Below, piece by piece: positions 17,270-25,662 of a DNA stretch of 39,972 nucleotides (the stretch's first letter is position 1; the number at the start of each line of letters is the position of its first letter). Source of the DNA: Pseudomonadota bacterium. Its GTDB lineage: Bacteria > Pseudomonadota > Alphaproteobacteria > CACIAM-22H2. A program made the position numbers and the translations under genes. The notes under the pieces are model-generated. The model was given only the letters and a program-made list of their open reading frames with translations. It was not told the DNA's origin and made no database searches. Location: contig JACQDQ010000027.1 in NCBI GenBank assembly GCA_016201015.1, positions 1-39,972 of the forward strand, read 5' to 3'.

Positions 17270-18046
17270 TCAACGACCGCGAAAAACGGGCTTTCGCTTT
17301 TGTTGGAATGCGAGGCGCCCCTCGATGCGGTCCTGCGTATCCCGCAGGACACCCCAAGTCAGGCGTTCAGCTTCGATTGCGGCATCGAGCGGCAGGTTCG
17401 AACCACGAGCCACAAGACGCTTCACGGCACGAACCGCAAGCGGCGCATTGGCGGCGATCTTGGCCGCAATTGCATTCGCTTCCTGCAGCAACGCAGGCGC
17501 CGGAACGACGCGGCTGATCAAGCCGATCCGCAGCGCCTCGGCGCTGTCGATCGGCTCGCCGGTCAACAGCATGAGCATGGCATTGGACAAGCCGACCGCG
17601 CGCGGCAACCGTTGGGTTCCCCCCGCGCCCGGAATGCTGCCGATACGGACTTCCGTCAAGCCGAACCGGGCGGACTCCACGGCGATGCGGATGTCGCAGG
17701 CCAGCGCCAATTCGAGCCCGCCGGCAAGAGCATAGCCGTTGATGGCGCAGATCATCGGCTTGTCGGTTTCGAGCGCCTTGACCAGCGATTCGCCGCCATC
17801 GCCGCCGAAGGTCAACTGCGCAAAGCTCTCTTTCGGCGGCATGGTCTTCTTGAGATCGGCGCCGGTACAGAAGGCGCGGTCTCCCGCACCGGTCAGGATG
17901 ACGACACGGATATCGTCATCGCCCCGGATCGTCTGCCACCTCTCGGTCAGTTCCGCCCGCGTCTCAGGATCGAGCGCATTCATGGCCTCCGGCCGGTTGA
18001 GCACGACTGTTGCCACATGCTCACGGACCGAAAATTCAACCGCCAC
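17270..18046 (-). CDS. Enoyl-CoA hydratase/isomerase family protein
   Basis: VVLNRPEAMNALD; AFCTGADL; NGYALAGGLELALACDIRIAVESARFGLTEVRIGSIPGAGGTQRLPR; both Glu residues of true hydratases (GLE and LTE, 20 residues apart) present. Confidence 0.92.
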   Translation of the reverse strand: MAVEFSVREHVATVVLNRPEAMNALDPETRAELTERWQTIRGDDDIRVVILTGAGDRAFCTGADLKKTMPPKESFAQLTFGGDGGESLVKALETDKPMICAINGYALAGGLELALACDIRIAVESARFGLTEVRIGSIPGAGGTQRLPRAVGLSNAMLMLLTGEPIDSAEALRIGLISRVVPAPALLQEANAIAAKIAANAPLAVRAVKRLVARGSNLPLDAAIEAERLTWGVLRDTQDRIEGRLAFQQKRKPVFRGR

Positions 18047-18182
18047 CGAGTTTCCCCCTCACGACTAGCGGCATCGCTGGCATTTGCCGCCACGATCAGG
18101 AGCGGCGCGCAGCTTAGCGGACGTCTTTTTATTGCGCTGGCCCGGCGACAGCATGAAGACTCTGCGTTCCGCGTTGTAATGC

Positions 18183-18223
18183 GTCAAACGACAATTTGGC
18201 AGGCATGCTTGAGATTTCTTCAC
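18183..18223 (-). promoter_or_regulatory. Candidate LysR operator/promoter element A (toward enoyl-CoA hydratase)
   Basis: Minus strand: GTGAAGAAATCTCAA-N16-GTCGTTTGAC. Confidence 0.65.
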
Positions 18224-18336
18224 GTCAGGCCGGCCAACGGGCTCAGCCCAACTCTTATCGCAGGCCCCCGTGCGAGCGGCTTCCGCGGACATTCCCCAGA
18301 ACCGACATTCGCCGCCGTGTTGCGCGTCTTGGGCAC

Positions 18337-19128
18337 CTAGAACCCGATCTCGGCCAGAAATCCGGCGATCCGAGCGGCGACGAGCTCTGGCGTCAGGTTC
18401 GCCATCGAGTGCCCGGTCTCAATCACTTCGAACCTCGCTCCAGGGATCGAACGGGCGACCTGCAGAACCGTTGCCGGAGGTCGGGTCTGATCCAGCAGGC
18501 CCGCCAAGACGAGTGTCGGGCATTCTATCCGCGCAAAGTCCGCCTCCATTTCGAGATTCGCCAGCATGCGATACATCGCCGCGTAACTCGTGGGATCGTT
18601 GCCAATCTGTCGGCAACGAAAGTCATTGAAGCGGCGCATGTCCTTCCGCAGCTGCACTGGATAGGTGCGCGAAATCCCCTCGTCCACCCTTGGTCGGAGA
18701 CCCTCGCGTTCGATTCTGTCAGCGAGGGCCATTGTCGCTGCCCGTCTTTCGGGGGCGATGCCGGTCGCCGGCGCCATCGCGACGAGGCCGGCAACGCGAT
18801 CGGGAAAGCGTGCGGCGAAATGGATCGCAACTCCCGCTCCGACGGCGCATCCTGCCAGAGCGACTGGCTCGGTCACGCCGAGGATGCGCAACAGGCCGAA
18901 CAAATCGTCGGTGAAGTCGTCAATCGTGATGCTGCCGCGGATTTTTTCGGACAGCCCGGCGCCGCGGGCATCGTACCGGAGCACGCATCGCTTCGCGGCA
19001 AGCATTGGGGCAACGGCGTCCCAGCTCTCCACCATGCCGCCCATTTCATGGAGAAGAACCAGCGTCGGCGGACCGGCGCCGCTCAGCTCATAGCGGAGCG
19101 TGGCACCGTTCACATCTGCCCAATTCAC
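18337..19128 (-). CDS. Alpha/beta hydrolase (3-oxoadipate enol-lactonase-like)
   Basis: GTG start; LVLLHEMGGMVESWDAVAPMLAAKRCVLRYDARGAGLSEK; LAGCAVGAGVAIHFAARFPDRVAGLV; C-terminal ETGHSMANLTPELVAARIAGFL. Confidence 0.88.
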   Translation of the reverse strand: MNWADVNGATLRYELSGAGPPTLVLLHEMGGMVESWDAVAPMLAAKRCVLRYDARGAGLSEKIRGSITIDDFTDDLFGLLRILGVTEPVALAGCAVGAGVAIHFAARFPDRVAGLVAMAPATGIAPERRAATMALADRIEREGLRPRVDEGISRTYPVQLRKDMRRFNDFRCRQIGNDPTSYAAMYRMLANLEMEADFARIECPTLVLAGLLDQTRPPATVLQVARSIPGARFEVIETGHSMANLTPELVAARIAGFLAEIGF

Positions 19129-19177
19129 TGTTCCTCCTGGATGCTTCTCGGGGCCGCCGCTCGCCCGGAGGGTTGCA

Positions 19178-19564
19178 TCAAGCGGGCCGGAAATATGGCA
19201 GCGGAGGTCCCGCCGCGGCGGGCTTGAACACCAGCCGCACCTTCTGCCCAATCGCCAGCTTCTTGGAGTCGCAATCGACGATGTTCGTCATCATCGTCGG
19301 GCCCTCCTCCAAGGTTACATAGGCGATCACATACGGTTCAGCCGCTCGCCGCGTGACGCTGTAGGAGTAGATCGTGCCGCGGCCGGAAGCGTCCTGCCAT
19401 TCTGTCTTGTCACTGAAGCAGAATGGGCAGATCGCGCGGGGGTACCAATGCGGCTTGCCGCAGGCTGTGCACTTGCGCAGGATGAACCGGCCTTCGCTTG
19501 CCGCTTTCCAGAACATCTCGGTCTCCGGGTTCGTCGGTGGCGCCGGATTTTTCGTCTCGCTCAC
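19178..19564 (-). CDS. Zn-ribbon/OB-fold (DUF35-family) thiolase partner
   Basis: FILRKCTACGKPHWYPRAICPFCFSDKTEWQDASGRGTIYSYSVTRRAAEPYVIAYVTLEEGPTMMTNIV; two CxxC pairs; overlap with thiolase gene. GTG start at 19564. Confidence 0.9.
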   Translation of the reverse strand: MSETKNPAPPTNPETEMFWKAASEGRFILRKCTACGKPHWYPRAICPFCFSDKTEWQDASGRGTIYSYSVTRRAAEPYVIAYVTLEEGPTMMTNIVDCDSKKLAIGQKVRLVFKPAAAGPPLPYFRPA

Positions 19565-19569
19565 GATTC

Positions 19570-20739
19570 TCACTCCCGTTCGAGGATCAGCGTCGCGCTG
19601 CCATGTCTCGTGCCAAGCTGGCCGCCGATGCCGTTCGCCAGGGCAAGGGCGCAATTCTTTACCTGGACGGCCGGATGCGCTTCGCCTCGGAGCTGGCGCA
19701 CGGCCTCGATCGCCTTGGTCATGCCGCCGCGATTCGCCGGGTGATTGTTGCACAAGCCGCCACCGTCGGTATTGAACGGCAGCCGCCCGACCCCGGCGAT
19801 CAAATTGCCGCCCGAAACGAATTCACCACCCCGGCCCTTTTCGCAGAACCCGAGATCCTCGATCTGCATCAGCACCGTTATCGTGAAGCTGTCGTAAATC
19901 GACGCGTACTTGATATCCGCGGCCGTTACGCCGGCTTCGGCGAAGGCGGTGGCGCCCGACCACACGGCGGCAGACGTCGTAATATCGACCGCACCGCCCA
20001 ACTGTCCGCGGACGGCCTCGCCGGTACCGATGATCTTGATCAGCGGCCGCTTCAAGCTGCGCGCGATCTCTGGCTTGACGACGATCAGCGCGCCTCCGCC
20101 GTCGCTCACCACACAACTGTCGAGCCGGTGAAGCGGATCGGCCACCATCGGGGAGTTTATCACATCCTCTACGGTTACGACGTTGCGCAGCATCGCATTC
20201 GGATTGTGCTGCGCATGATGAGATGCCGCGACTTTGATCCAGGCCAGTTGCTCGCTGGTCGTCCCGAACTCATACATGTGCCGCATGGCGCACATGCCAT
20301 AGGTGTTCAGAGTGGTGAGCCCGAACGCATGCTCCCACTCAAAGTCGGGTTGCACGGGGTTATCGCGCCGCGGCGCAATGCCCCGCTCGGCGCCTTGGCT
20401 GCGTGGGCGTCCGGCGAGCGTGATGAGGGCAACGTCGCATTTGCCCGCGGCAATCGCTTCCGCCGCGTGCGCCACGTGAAGCAGGTATGAGGAGCCGCCG
20501 ATATTGGTCGAATCGACATGGCGCAGCCTCAAATTCATGTAGTCGACCATCGACAACGGGCCTGTGCCAGGCGCATCGCCGGCACAGAAATAGCCATCGA
20601 CGTCGTGCTTGGTCAGACCGGCATCCTCGAGTGCGCCGATGGCGACCTCGGCGTGAAGTTGCGCCACGGACTTGTCGGGCGCTTTACGCGTCGGATGCTC
20701 GAATGCTCCGGCAATATAAGCCGAGGCCTTCCGCGTCAT
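19570..20739 (-). CDS. Thiolase-family protein (SCPx/DUF35-partner type)
   Basis: AYIAGAFEHPTRKAPDKSVAQLHAEVAIGALEDAGLTKHDVDGYFCAGDAPG; SDGGGALIVVKPE; CNNHPANRGGMTKAIEAVRQLRGE. Confidence 0.88.
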   Translation of the reverse strand: MTRKASAYIAGAFEHPTRKAPDKSVAQLHAEVAIGALEDAGLTKHDVDGYFCAGDAPGTGPLSMVDYMNLRLRHVDSTNIGGSSYLLHVAHAAEAIAAGKCDVALITLAGRPRSQGAERGIAPRRDNPVQPDFEWEHAFGLTTLNTYGMCAMRHMYEFGTTSEQLAWIKVAASHHAQHNPNAMLRNVVTVEDVINSPMVADPLHRLDSCVVSDGGGALIVVKPEIARSLKRPLIKIIGTGEAVRGQLGGAVDITTSAAVWSGATAFAEAGVTAADIKYASIYDSFTITVLMQIEDLGFCEKGRGGEFVSGGNLIAGVGRLPFNTDGGGLCNNHPANRGGMTKAIEAVRQLRGEAHPAVQVKNCALALANGIGGQLGTRHGSATLILERE

Positions 20740-20786
20740 GGAACCTTCCTTTCCCGGATACCCGTATGGAACATCACTCTGATTGC

Positions 20787-21431
20787 CTAGGCCCGCGGAC
20801 TGTTCGGCTGAGCTTCGGTGCCTGTCGTCAGTTCTGTCGCCTTCGCCGATGCACGGTTGGCGAAATCTCTATACCACGCGGACAATCGCGGACGGCCGTC
20901 ACGCCAGTTGTCGCCGCCGAACCGGAAATCGGCATAGGACAACGCGCAGCCGATTGCGACATGGCCGATATCGAACGGCAAGGCCATCCATGGCGGCGCC
21001 TCCGCATCGAGAACGTCCAATCCACGCCGGACCTTCCGACGGTAGGCTTCGATGTAATCTGAGTGGCGTGGAGCCTGTTGGCGCTTGTGCTCGGCAAACC
21101 GCCGAACCAACGCGTCCATCAGCCCGTCGCCAAGCGCCTGACGGCGTAGGGCGTCGAGGCGCGCCAGACCGATCGGGGGAAACAGCCGCCGTCCCGAGTG
21201 GAGGCCGTCGAGATACTCGCAGATGACGGCAGAATCATAAATGACCGTCCCGTCGTCGAGAACAAGGGAGGGTATTTGCCCGAGGGGATTGCACGCGACG
21301 AGGTCAAGATCCGTTTCAGTCGTGCTGACGACAGTGGGGATGCAGGTGATGCCGTCTGCCAAACCGATCTCATGAGCAACGATCATCACCTTGCGCACAT
21401 AGGGTGAACGGGACGACCAGAACAGGCGCAT
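20787..21431 (-). CDS. Glutathione S-transferase family protein
   Basis: MRLFWSSRSPYVRKVMIVAHEIGLADGI...NPLGQIPSLVLDDGTVIYDSAVICEYLDGLHSGRRLFP. Confidence 0.9.
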   Translation of the reverse strand: MRLFWSSRSPYVRKVMIVAHEIGLADGITCIPTVVSTTETDLDLVACNPLGQIPSLVLDDGTVIYDSAVICEYLDGLHSGRRLFPPIGLARLDALRRQALGDGLMDALVRRFAEHKRQQAPRHSDYIEAYRRKVRRGLDVLDAEAPPWMALPFDIGHVAIGCALSYADFRFGGDNWRDGRPRLSAWYRDFANRASAKATELTTGTEAQPNSPRA

Positions 21432-21622
21432 GCGGCTCCCTGAAAATTCACGCTCGACCAAAACTATGGGCCGACATGCCTGCGGCGGCAGTCCAGGACC
21501 GTGCCGCAATATGGTCGAGCCGCTCTCCTACTCCGCTAGGGTCGGAACCGGCCTCAGGCCACGCCCACGGGCCAGCCGGCTTCGACCGACGTCTCGGATT
21601 GATCGCAGCCGTGACCTTGTAT

Positions 21623-21663
21623 GTCAAACGACTAAACGATATGTTTGATTGAGTTTTTCTCAA
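21623..21663 (-). promoter_or_regulatory. Candidate LysR operator/promoter element C (toward GST, overlapping LysR promoter)
   Basis: Minus strand: TTGAGAAAAACTCAA-N16-GTCGTTTGACA; contains perfect dyad TTGAG-N5-CTCAA and a consensus -35 TTGACA. Confidence 0.65.
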
Positions 21664-21668
21664 AGGAT

Positions 21669-22625
21669 ATGGACATGGCATGGCGACTTCCGCCGATGAA
21701 TGCGCTCCGGGCTCTCGAGGCGGCGGGGCGTCACGTGAGTTTTACGCGCGCCGCGGAGGAGCTTCACGTGACACCGGGCGCGATCAGCCGTCAGATCAGG
21801 GGGCTGGAAGACCATTTAGGCGTCCCGCTATTCGAACGGAACCATCGCGAGGTCAAATTGACGAAGACCAGCCGCGCCTATGTCGGCACCTTGACAGTTG
21901 TCTTCGAGCGCATTGACCGAGCGACGCGAAGCATTCTCGACTCGAAGCGCGAACGCCATTTGCACATCCATTCCTCGATTACCTTCACCCTTCGTTGGCT
22001 ACTGCCCAAACTAGGGTCGTTTCACGCCCGCCATCCGAAGCAGGAAATCCGGTTGACCACCGCGCTCCCGATTGCCGCCAACTTTGCCACCGGCGACACC
22101 GATGTCGCGATCCGGCTTGCCGGCGCCTCGCCGGATATGATCGCCCATCGCCTCGTCGACATCGAACTAATGCCCGTCTGCAGCCCGAAGCTGTTCTCCG
22201 ACATCGCTCGCGTCCGTGCGCCCGCGGAACTCCGGACACACACGTTGCTGCATTCGTCGGCACGACCTCACGACTGGGCGAATTGGCTTTCCGCCGCGGG
22301 CGCGCCGAGCGTCGACCCGCAGCGCGGCATCCGCTTCGAGAGTTCGAGCCTCGCCTATCAGGCTGCGATCGAAGGGATTGGGGTGGCAGTCGGGGTCAAA
22401 GCCCTGGTCGCCGAAGATCTTTCCGCGGGTCGCCTGGTGGCGCCATTCGATTTCATCTACCGCGACGGCAGCGCATTTCACCTCGTCTATTCTCGGCACG
22501 CCGCGCAAAATCCGCAGCTGATCGAGTTCCGCGACTGGATCATCGCCGAAGCCGGCTGCGACGGCACGGTGGTCGAGGAAGGCTCCCCCGGCGCGGGCGC
22601 TCAGGCGACAGCGGAATCCGCCTGA
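21669..22625 (+). CDS. LysR-family transcriptional regulator (GcvA-like)
   Basis: MDMAWRLPPMNALRALEAAGRHVSFTRAAEELHVTPGAISRQIRGLEDHLGVPLFERNHREVKLT wHTH. The ORF-track TTG start (21645) lies inside element C, so ATG 21669 is preferred. Confidence 0.93.
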   Translation: MDMAWRLPPMNALRALEAAGRHVSFTRAAEELHVTPGAISRQIRGLEDHLGVPLFERNHREVKLTKTSRAYVGTLTVVFERIDRATRSILDSKRERHLHIHSSITFTLRWLLPKLGSFHARHPKQEIRLTTALPIAANFATGDTDVAIRLAGASPDMIAHRLVDIELMPVCSPKLFSDIARVRAPAELRTHTLLHSSARPHDWANWLSAAGAPSVDPQRGIRFESSSLAYQAAIEGIGVAVGVKALVAEDLSAGRLVAPFDFIYRDGSAFHLVYSRHAAQNPQLIEFRDWIIAEAGCDGTVVEEGSPGAGAQATAESA

Positions 22626-22746
22626 GCAGTGCAGGCGAGCAAATCACGTTGCACGCGAGCATTGCTCCTCCGCGCCGAAGGCGGACGGCTGAGAGACGCC
22701 GACACCGCCGCAGGCTGCAGAGCAGCCCGAGCCGTACCGCCTGACC

Positions 22747-23949
22747 TCACTGGGTTGTTCGAAGTGGCTGTCTGGCCGTCTCGTCGTCCAACTCGATGAC
22801 CCCCGCCGAGGCGAGAGCCGCCACTTCGGCCCTTGAGTAGCCGCCGATCTTGGTCAACACCTCCGCCGTATCCGCGCCCAGCGCGGGAGCGTCGCACGAG
22901 ATCGCGAGTGGGCTTGCTTCGAGCTGGAAGGGGAAGCCCTTGACGAGCGATCCATCTGTCGCCCGTGTCAGGCCATAATTCCAGCCTCGCCCGGCGCCGT
23001 CGAGAACCTGCTTGCCGTTCAATACTGGCGCGACGGCAATACTGGCGGCGGACAGGCGCTCGACGCAGCTCGACGAGTCTCGCGCGGATATCCACTCCGC
23101 CAGGGCGACCCGAAGAGCATCGGTGCCATCCGTCTCGAGACCGCGGCCAAGAACCCGCTCCAGCGCTGGAACGTCGCGACCATCGATCGTGACCGCGACC
23201 CACACTTCGTCGCTCGAACGGAAGCAATCCTGCACGAGATGGGGCGCCTGCGCATTGCCGTTGCGCGGCGACTCAGCAGTCGCTGCGGCCGCCACGAACG
23301 CCTCGCCCGACAGAAAGCTGGTCAGCTCGCGTTGAGACAGATCGAGATGCGCCCCGCCGCTGCCGCCGCGGCGCGCGCGCCATGCCGTCATGATCATTGC
23401 GGCGGCGAAGATGGCCACGACTTGATCTGGATAATTGAGGTCCCGGCCGCTCACCACCGGTCCATCGTCCGAATAGCCCGTTCTCCAGGCCAGGCCGCCG
23501 ACCGCTTCAAGAGTCGACCCGTAGGACACGTAACCGGCGTCGGGACCGGTGTCACCCTGGCTGGAGATGGAGGCCAGAATGATTTGAGGATTGGCGGCAC
23601 GCAACCTTTCGTAGCCGAGACCAAGTCTTGGCATGACGCCGCGGCGAAAGTTCTCGACGACCACATCGCTGCGTTCCACGAGCCGAAGGAATGCCTCATT
23701 GCCGGCCGCGCTCTTCAGGTCCAGGCTGATTCCTGATTTGTTGCGGTTCGTGGCGCGAAAAAATGGCGGCAGGCTCGACGTTGCATCCGGCGGCGGCGTC
23801 GATGTCCATTTACGAAACGGGTCGCGATAGGTAGGCGACTCGATCTTGATCACGTCGGCTCCGATATCCGCAAGCAGGGCGGACGTCGCCGCACCGGCCG
23901 TGATGATCCCGAGATCGAGGACACGGCAGCCGTTCAACGGTCTCGTCAT
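22747..23949 (-). CDS. CaiB/BaiF (class III) CoA-transferase, subunit with candidate catalytic Asp
   Basis: GCRVLDLGIITAGAATSALLADIGADVIKIESPTYRDPFRKW; LNYPDQVVAIFAAAMIMTAWRARRGGSG (YPD position). Confidence 0.9.
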   Translation of the reverse strand: MTRPLNGCRVLDLGIITAGAATSALLADIGADVIKIESPTYRDPFRKWTSTPPPDATSSLPPFFRATNRNKSGISLDLKSAAGNEAFLRLVERSDVVVENFRRGVMPRLGLGYERLRAANPQIILASISSQGDTGPDAGYVSYGSTLEAVGGLAWRTGYSDDGPVVSGRDLNYPDQVVAIFAAAMIMTAWRARRGGSGGAHLDLSQRELTSFLSGEAFVAAAATAESPRNGNAQAPHLVQDCFRSSDEVWVAVTIDGRDVPALERVLGRGLETDGTDALRVALAEWISARDSSSCVERLSAASIAVAPVLNGKQVLDGAGRGWNYGLTRATDGSLVKGFPFQLEASPLAISCDAPALGADTAEVLTKIGGYSRAEVAALASAGVIELDDETARQPLRTTQ

Positions 23950-25037
23950 GACCGCTGCATCTCGACGCTCTCGCTCGATACGGGTATGCGGCCGGGTCGG
24001 AAGGCCTCGCCGTCCCAAAGAACCGGCAGCCGCGGCATCAGCACCGACGCGTCGCCACCGAGCGATATCCGGCCCAGAAAGTCCCGAGCCAAGTTCTGCG
24101 GGTCACGCTCCAGTTCGGCCGGGCTCCAGATGGGACCAAGCGGGACACGCCTGGTTAGCGCGACCTCGCGGAGTTGGTCGCGCCGCCTTGGTGAAATGGC
24201 TTGCTCGATGATTCCCGCCAATTCGCGTGCATGGAGCCGTCGCTGAGCCCGCGTTTGAAACCGGCTGTCGCCGAGGCGGGGGTCGCCTACGAGCTCTTGC
24301 AGGGCAGGCCAATCGGAGTCTTGGTAGACGAGCGCGACCCAGCCATCGGCGCAACGAATGACTTGCCATTCCGACGCCCGCCCGCAGCGGTTGGGTGCCC
24401 GGCCGGACCAGGCGGCGATCGTCGCGCTCTTCCAATTCAACCAGACCGCGACATCCAACAAGTTGACCCGCACGATCTCCCTTCTGTCCCCCACTGGCGT
24501 CTGGCAAAGCGCGGCGACAATTCCGGCATACGCCGACAATCCGGCCGAGTAGGCGAGCTGATGCCCTCCAAGCCGCAGCGGTTCGTGATCTGGATCGCCG
24601 ACGATGTCGAGAAGGCCGCCCAGCGCCATAACGGTGAACTCGCTTGCCGCGGCCGACGACGGGACACCCGCTCCAAACATCGAGATAACTGCGGCCACAC
24701 GCGGCAGCAAGGCCGCGCCGTGCCGCACACTCATGTGATGATCGAGAATCGCCACGTCGGATTTGCGAAACAGCCGGTCAAGAACGCGCTTCTCTTCCGC
24801 CGGGGCAATCGTCACGGACTTCTTCCCGGCGTTCAGAAATGCGAACATTGCGCCGATGTCGCCGAGGAGTGGCGGCACGCGCCGCACGGGGTCGCCCTCG
24901 GGCGGTTCGAGTTTGATCACGTCCGCGCCGAGATCCGCTGCGATGCGGCCGGCGAGCGAGGTCGCCAGGCGCAGTGCAAGCGGGCATTCCGCCGAATTCG
25001 CCTCGATTATCAAGACGCCGGCAAGCGGCAAGCTCAT
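23946..25037 (-). CDS. CaiB/BaiF (class III) CoA-transferase, subunit apparently lacking catalytic Asp
   Basis: AGRIAADLGADVIKLEPPEGDPVRRVPPL; expected Asp region reads RLGGHQLAYSAGLSAYAGIVAAL; ATGA overlap with the downstream subunit. Confidence 0.88.
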   Translation of the reverse strand: MSLPLAGVLIIEANSAECPLALRLATSLAGRIAADLGADVIKLEPPEGDPVRRVPPLLGDIGAMFAFLNAGKKSVTIAPAEEKRVLDRLFRKSDVAILDHHMSVRHGAALLPRVAAVISMFGAGVPSSAAASEFTVMALGGLLDIVGDPDHEPLRLGGHQLAYSAGLSAYAGIVAALCQTPVGDRREIVRVNLLDVAVWLNWKSATIAAWSGRAPNRCGRASEWQVIRCADGWVALVYQDSDWPALQELVGDPRLGDSRFQTRAQRRLHARELAGIIEQAISPRRRDQLREVALTRRVPLGPIWSPAELERDPQNLARDFLGRISLGGDASVLMPRLPVLWDGEAFRPGRIPVSSESVEMQRS

Positions 25038-25130
25038 ATAGCGGCTTCTTTCGCTCTATCCTCGGTTCGATACAGGCGGAACTCGAGCCGGCGAGCTATC
25101 ACCCCGGGACGTGATGATCTGAGCCCTCGT

Positions 25131-25143
25131 CAGACATTGTCTG
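25131..25143. promoter_or_regulatory. Perfect short palindrome CAGACA-t-TGTCTG upstream of class III CoA-transferase genes
   Basis: 6-bp perfect arms around one central base, ~95 bp upstream of the 25037 start. Confidence 0.3.
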
Positions 25144-25296
25144 CTTTGCAATCGATGTTGCGTCGTGCGGAAGGCGCCCGCCTCGCACTCAGTCCGATCA
25201 ACTCGTATCGGTCCTCCATGGGCGCACGCTCGCGAAAGCGCAAACCTGCAGAACGAAGCCGTAAGATGATTTACTTTCGGGATGGAGCAACATAGC

Positions 25297-25338
25297 GTCA
25301 AACGATTAAAGCGCACGGCTCTCTTGATCTTTGCTCAC
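25297..25338 (-). promoter_or_regulatory. Candidate LysR operator/promoter element D (toward class III CoA-transferases)
   Basis: Minus strand: GTGAGCAAAGATCAA-N17-ATCGTTTGACG. Confidence 0.6.
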
Positions 25339-25390
25339 CTGCGCGGGACGCCCCAAATTCCTCGCCCACGACCGGGCAGCCGGCATGTTT

Positions 25391-25432
25391 GTGATGAAAC
25401 CTCAATTCATACTTGCCATTTTGTCGTTTGAC
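25391..25432 (+). promoter_or_regulatory. Candidate LysR operator/promoter element B (toward second thiolase operon)
   Basis: Plus strand: GTGATGAAACCTCAA-N17-GTCGTTTGAC. Confidence 0.65.
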
Positions 25433-25662
25433 CCGCTGTCGTGGGTCCGTCGAAATGGACCGCTCGTTCCTGGATCGTCCGCGTGGACTTGGAAGTCTCG
25501 ACTTGGCAGCAAGAGTCCCTGCACTGGGTGATAATGAGAAAACTCGCCTCCTGTGGCGCGACGCCATGAGAGGTCACCCGCCATTGCGCGGGACCGCGCA
25601 GCGATGATGGCGGCCGCGTTCCTCGCCAGGCCTCGCTTCGATCGCCGACCGGAGGGCGCGGT

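Noticed and set aside
17270-18046. Possibility that the enoyl-CoA hydratase lacks one catalytic Glu
   Set aside because: On counting, both Glu residues are present 20 positions apart (GGLE... and ...GLTE), matching rat ECH Glu144/Glu164; ordinary hydratase active site.
18065-18292. 75-aa minus-strand ORF between the hydrolase and enoyl-CoA hydratase genes
   Set aside because: Contains the conserved regulatory element A, has no recognisable domain, and probably represents leader/promoter DNA.
16883-18340. 485-aa plus-strand ORF
   Set aside because: Antisense to the solute-binding protein and enoyl-CoA hydratase genes, spans their intergenic region, no recognisable domain.
21645-21668. TTG start for the LysR gene as given in the ORF track
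   Set aside because: It would put part of the shared promoter/operator element C inside the coding region; ATG 21669 fits the usual LysR N-terminus better.
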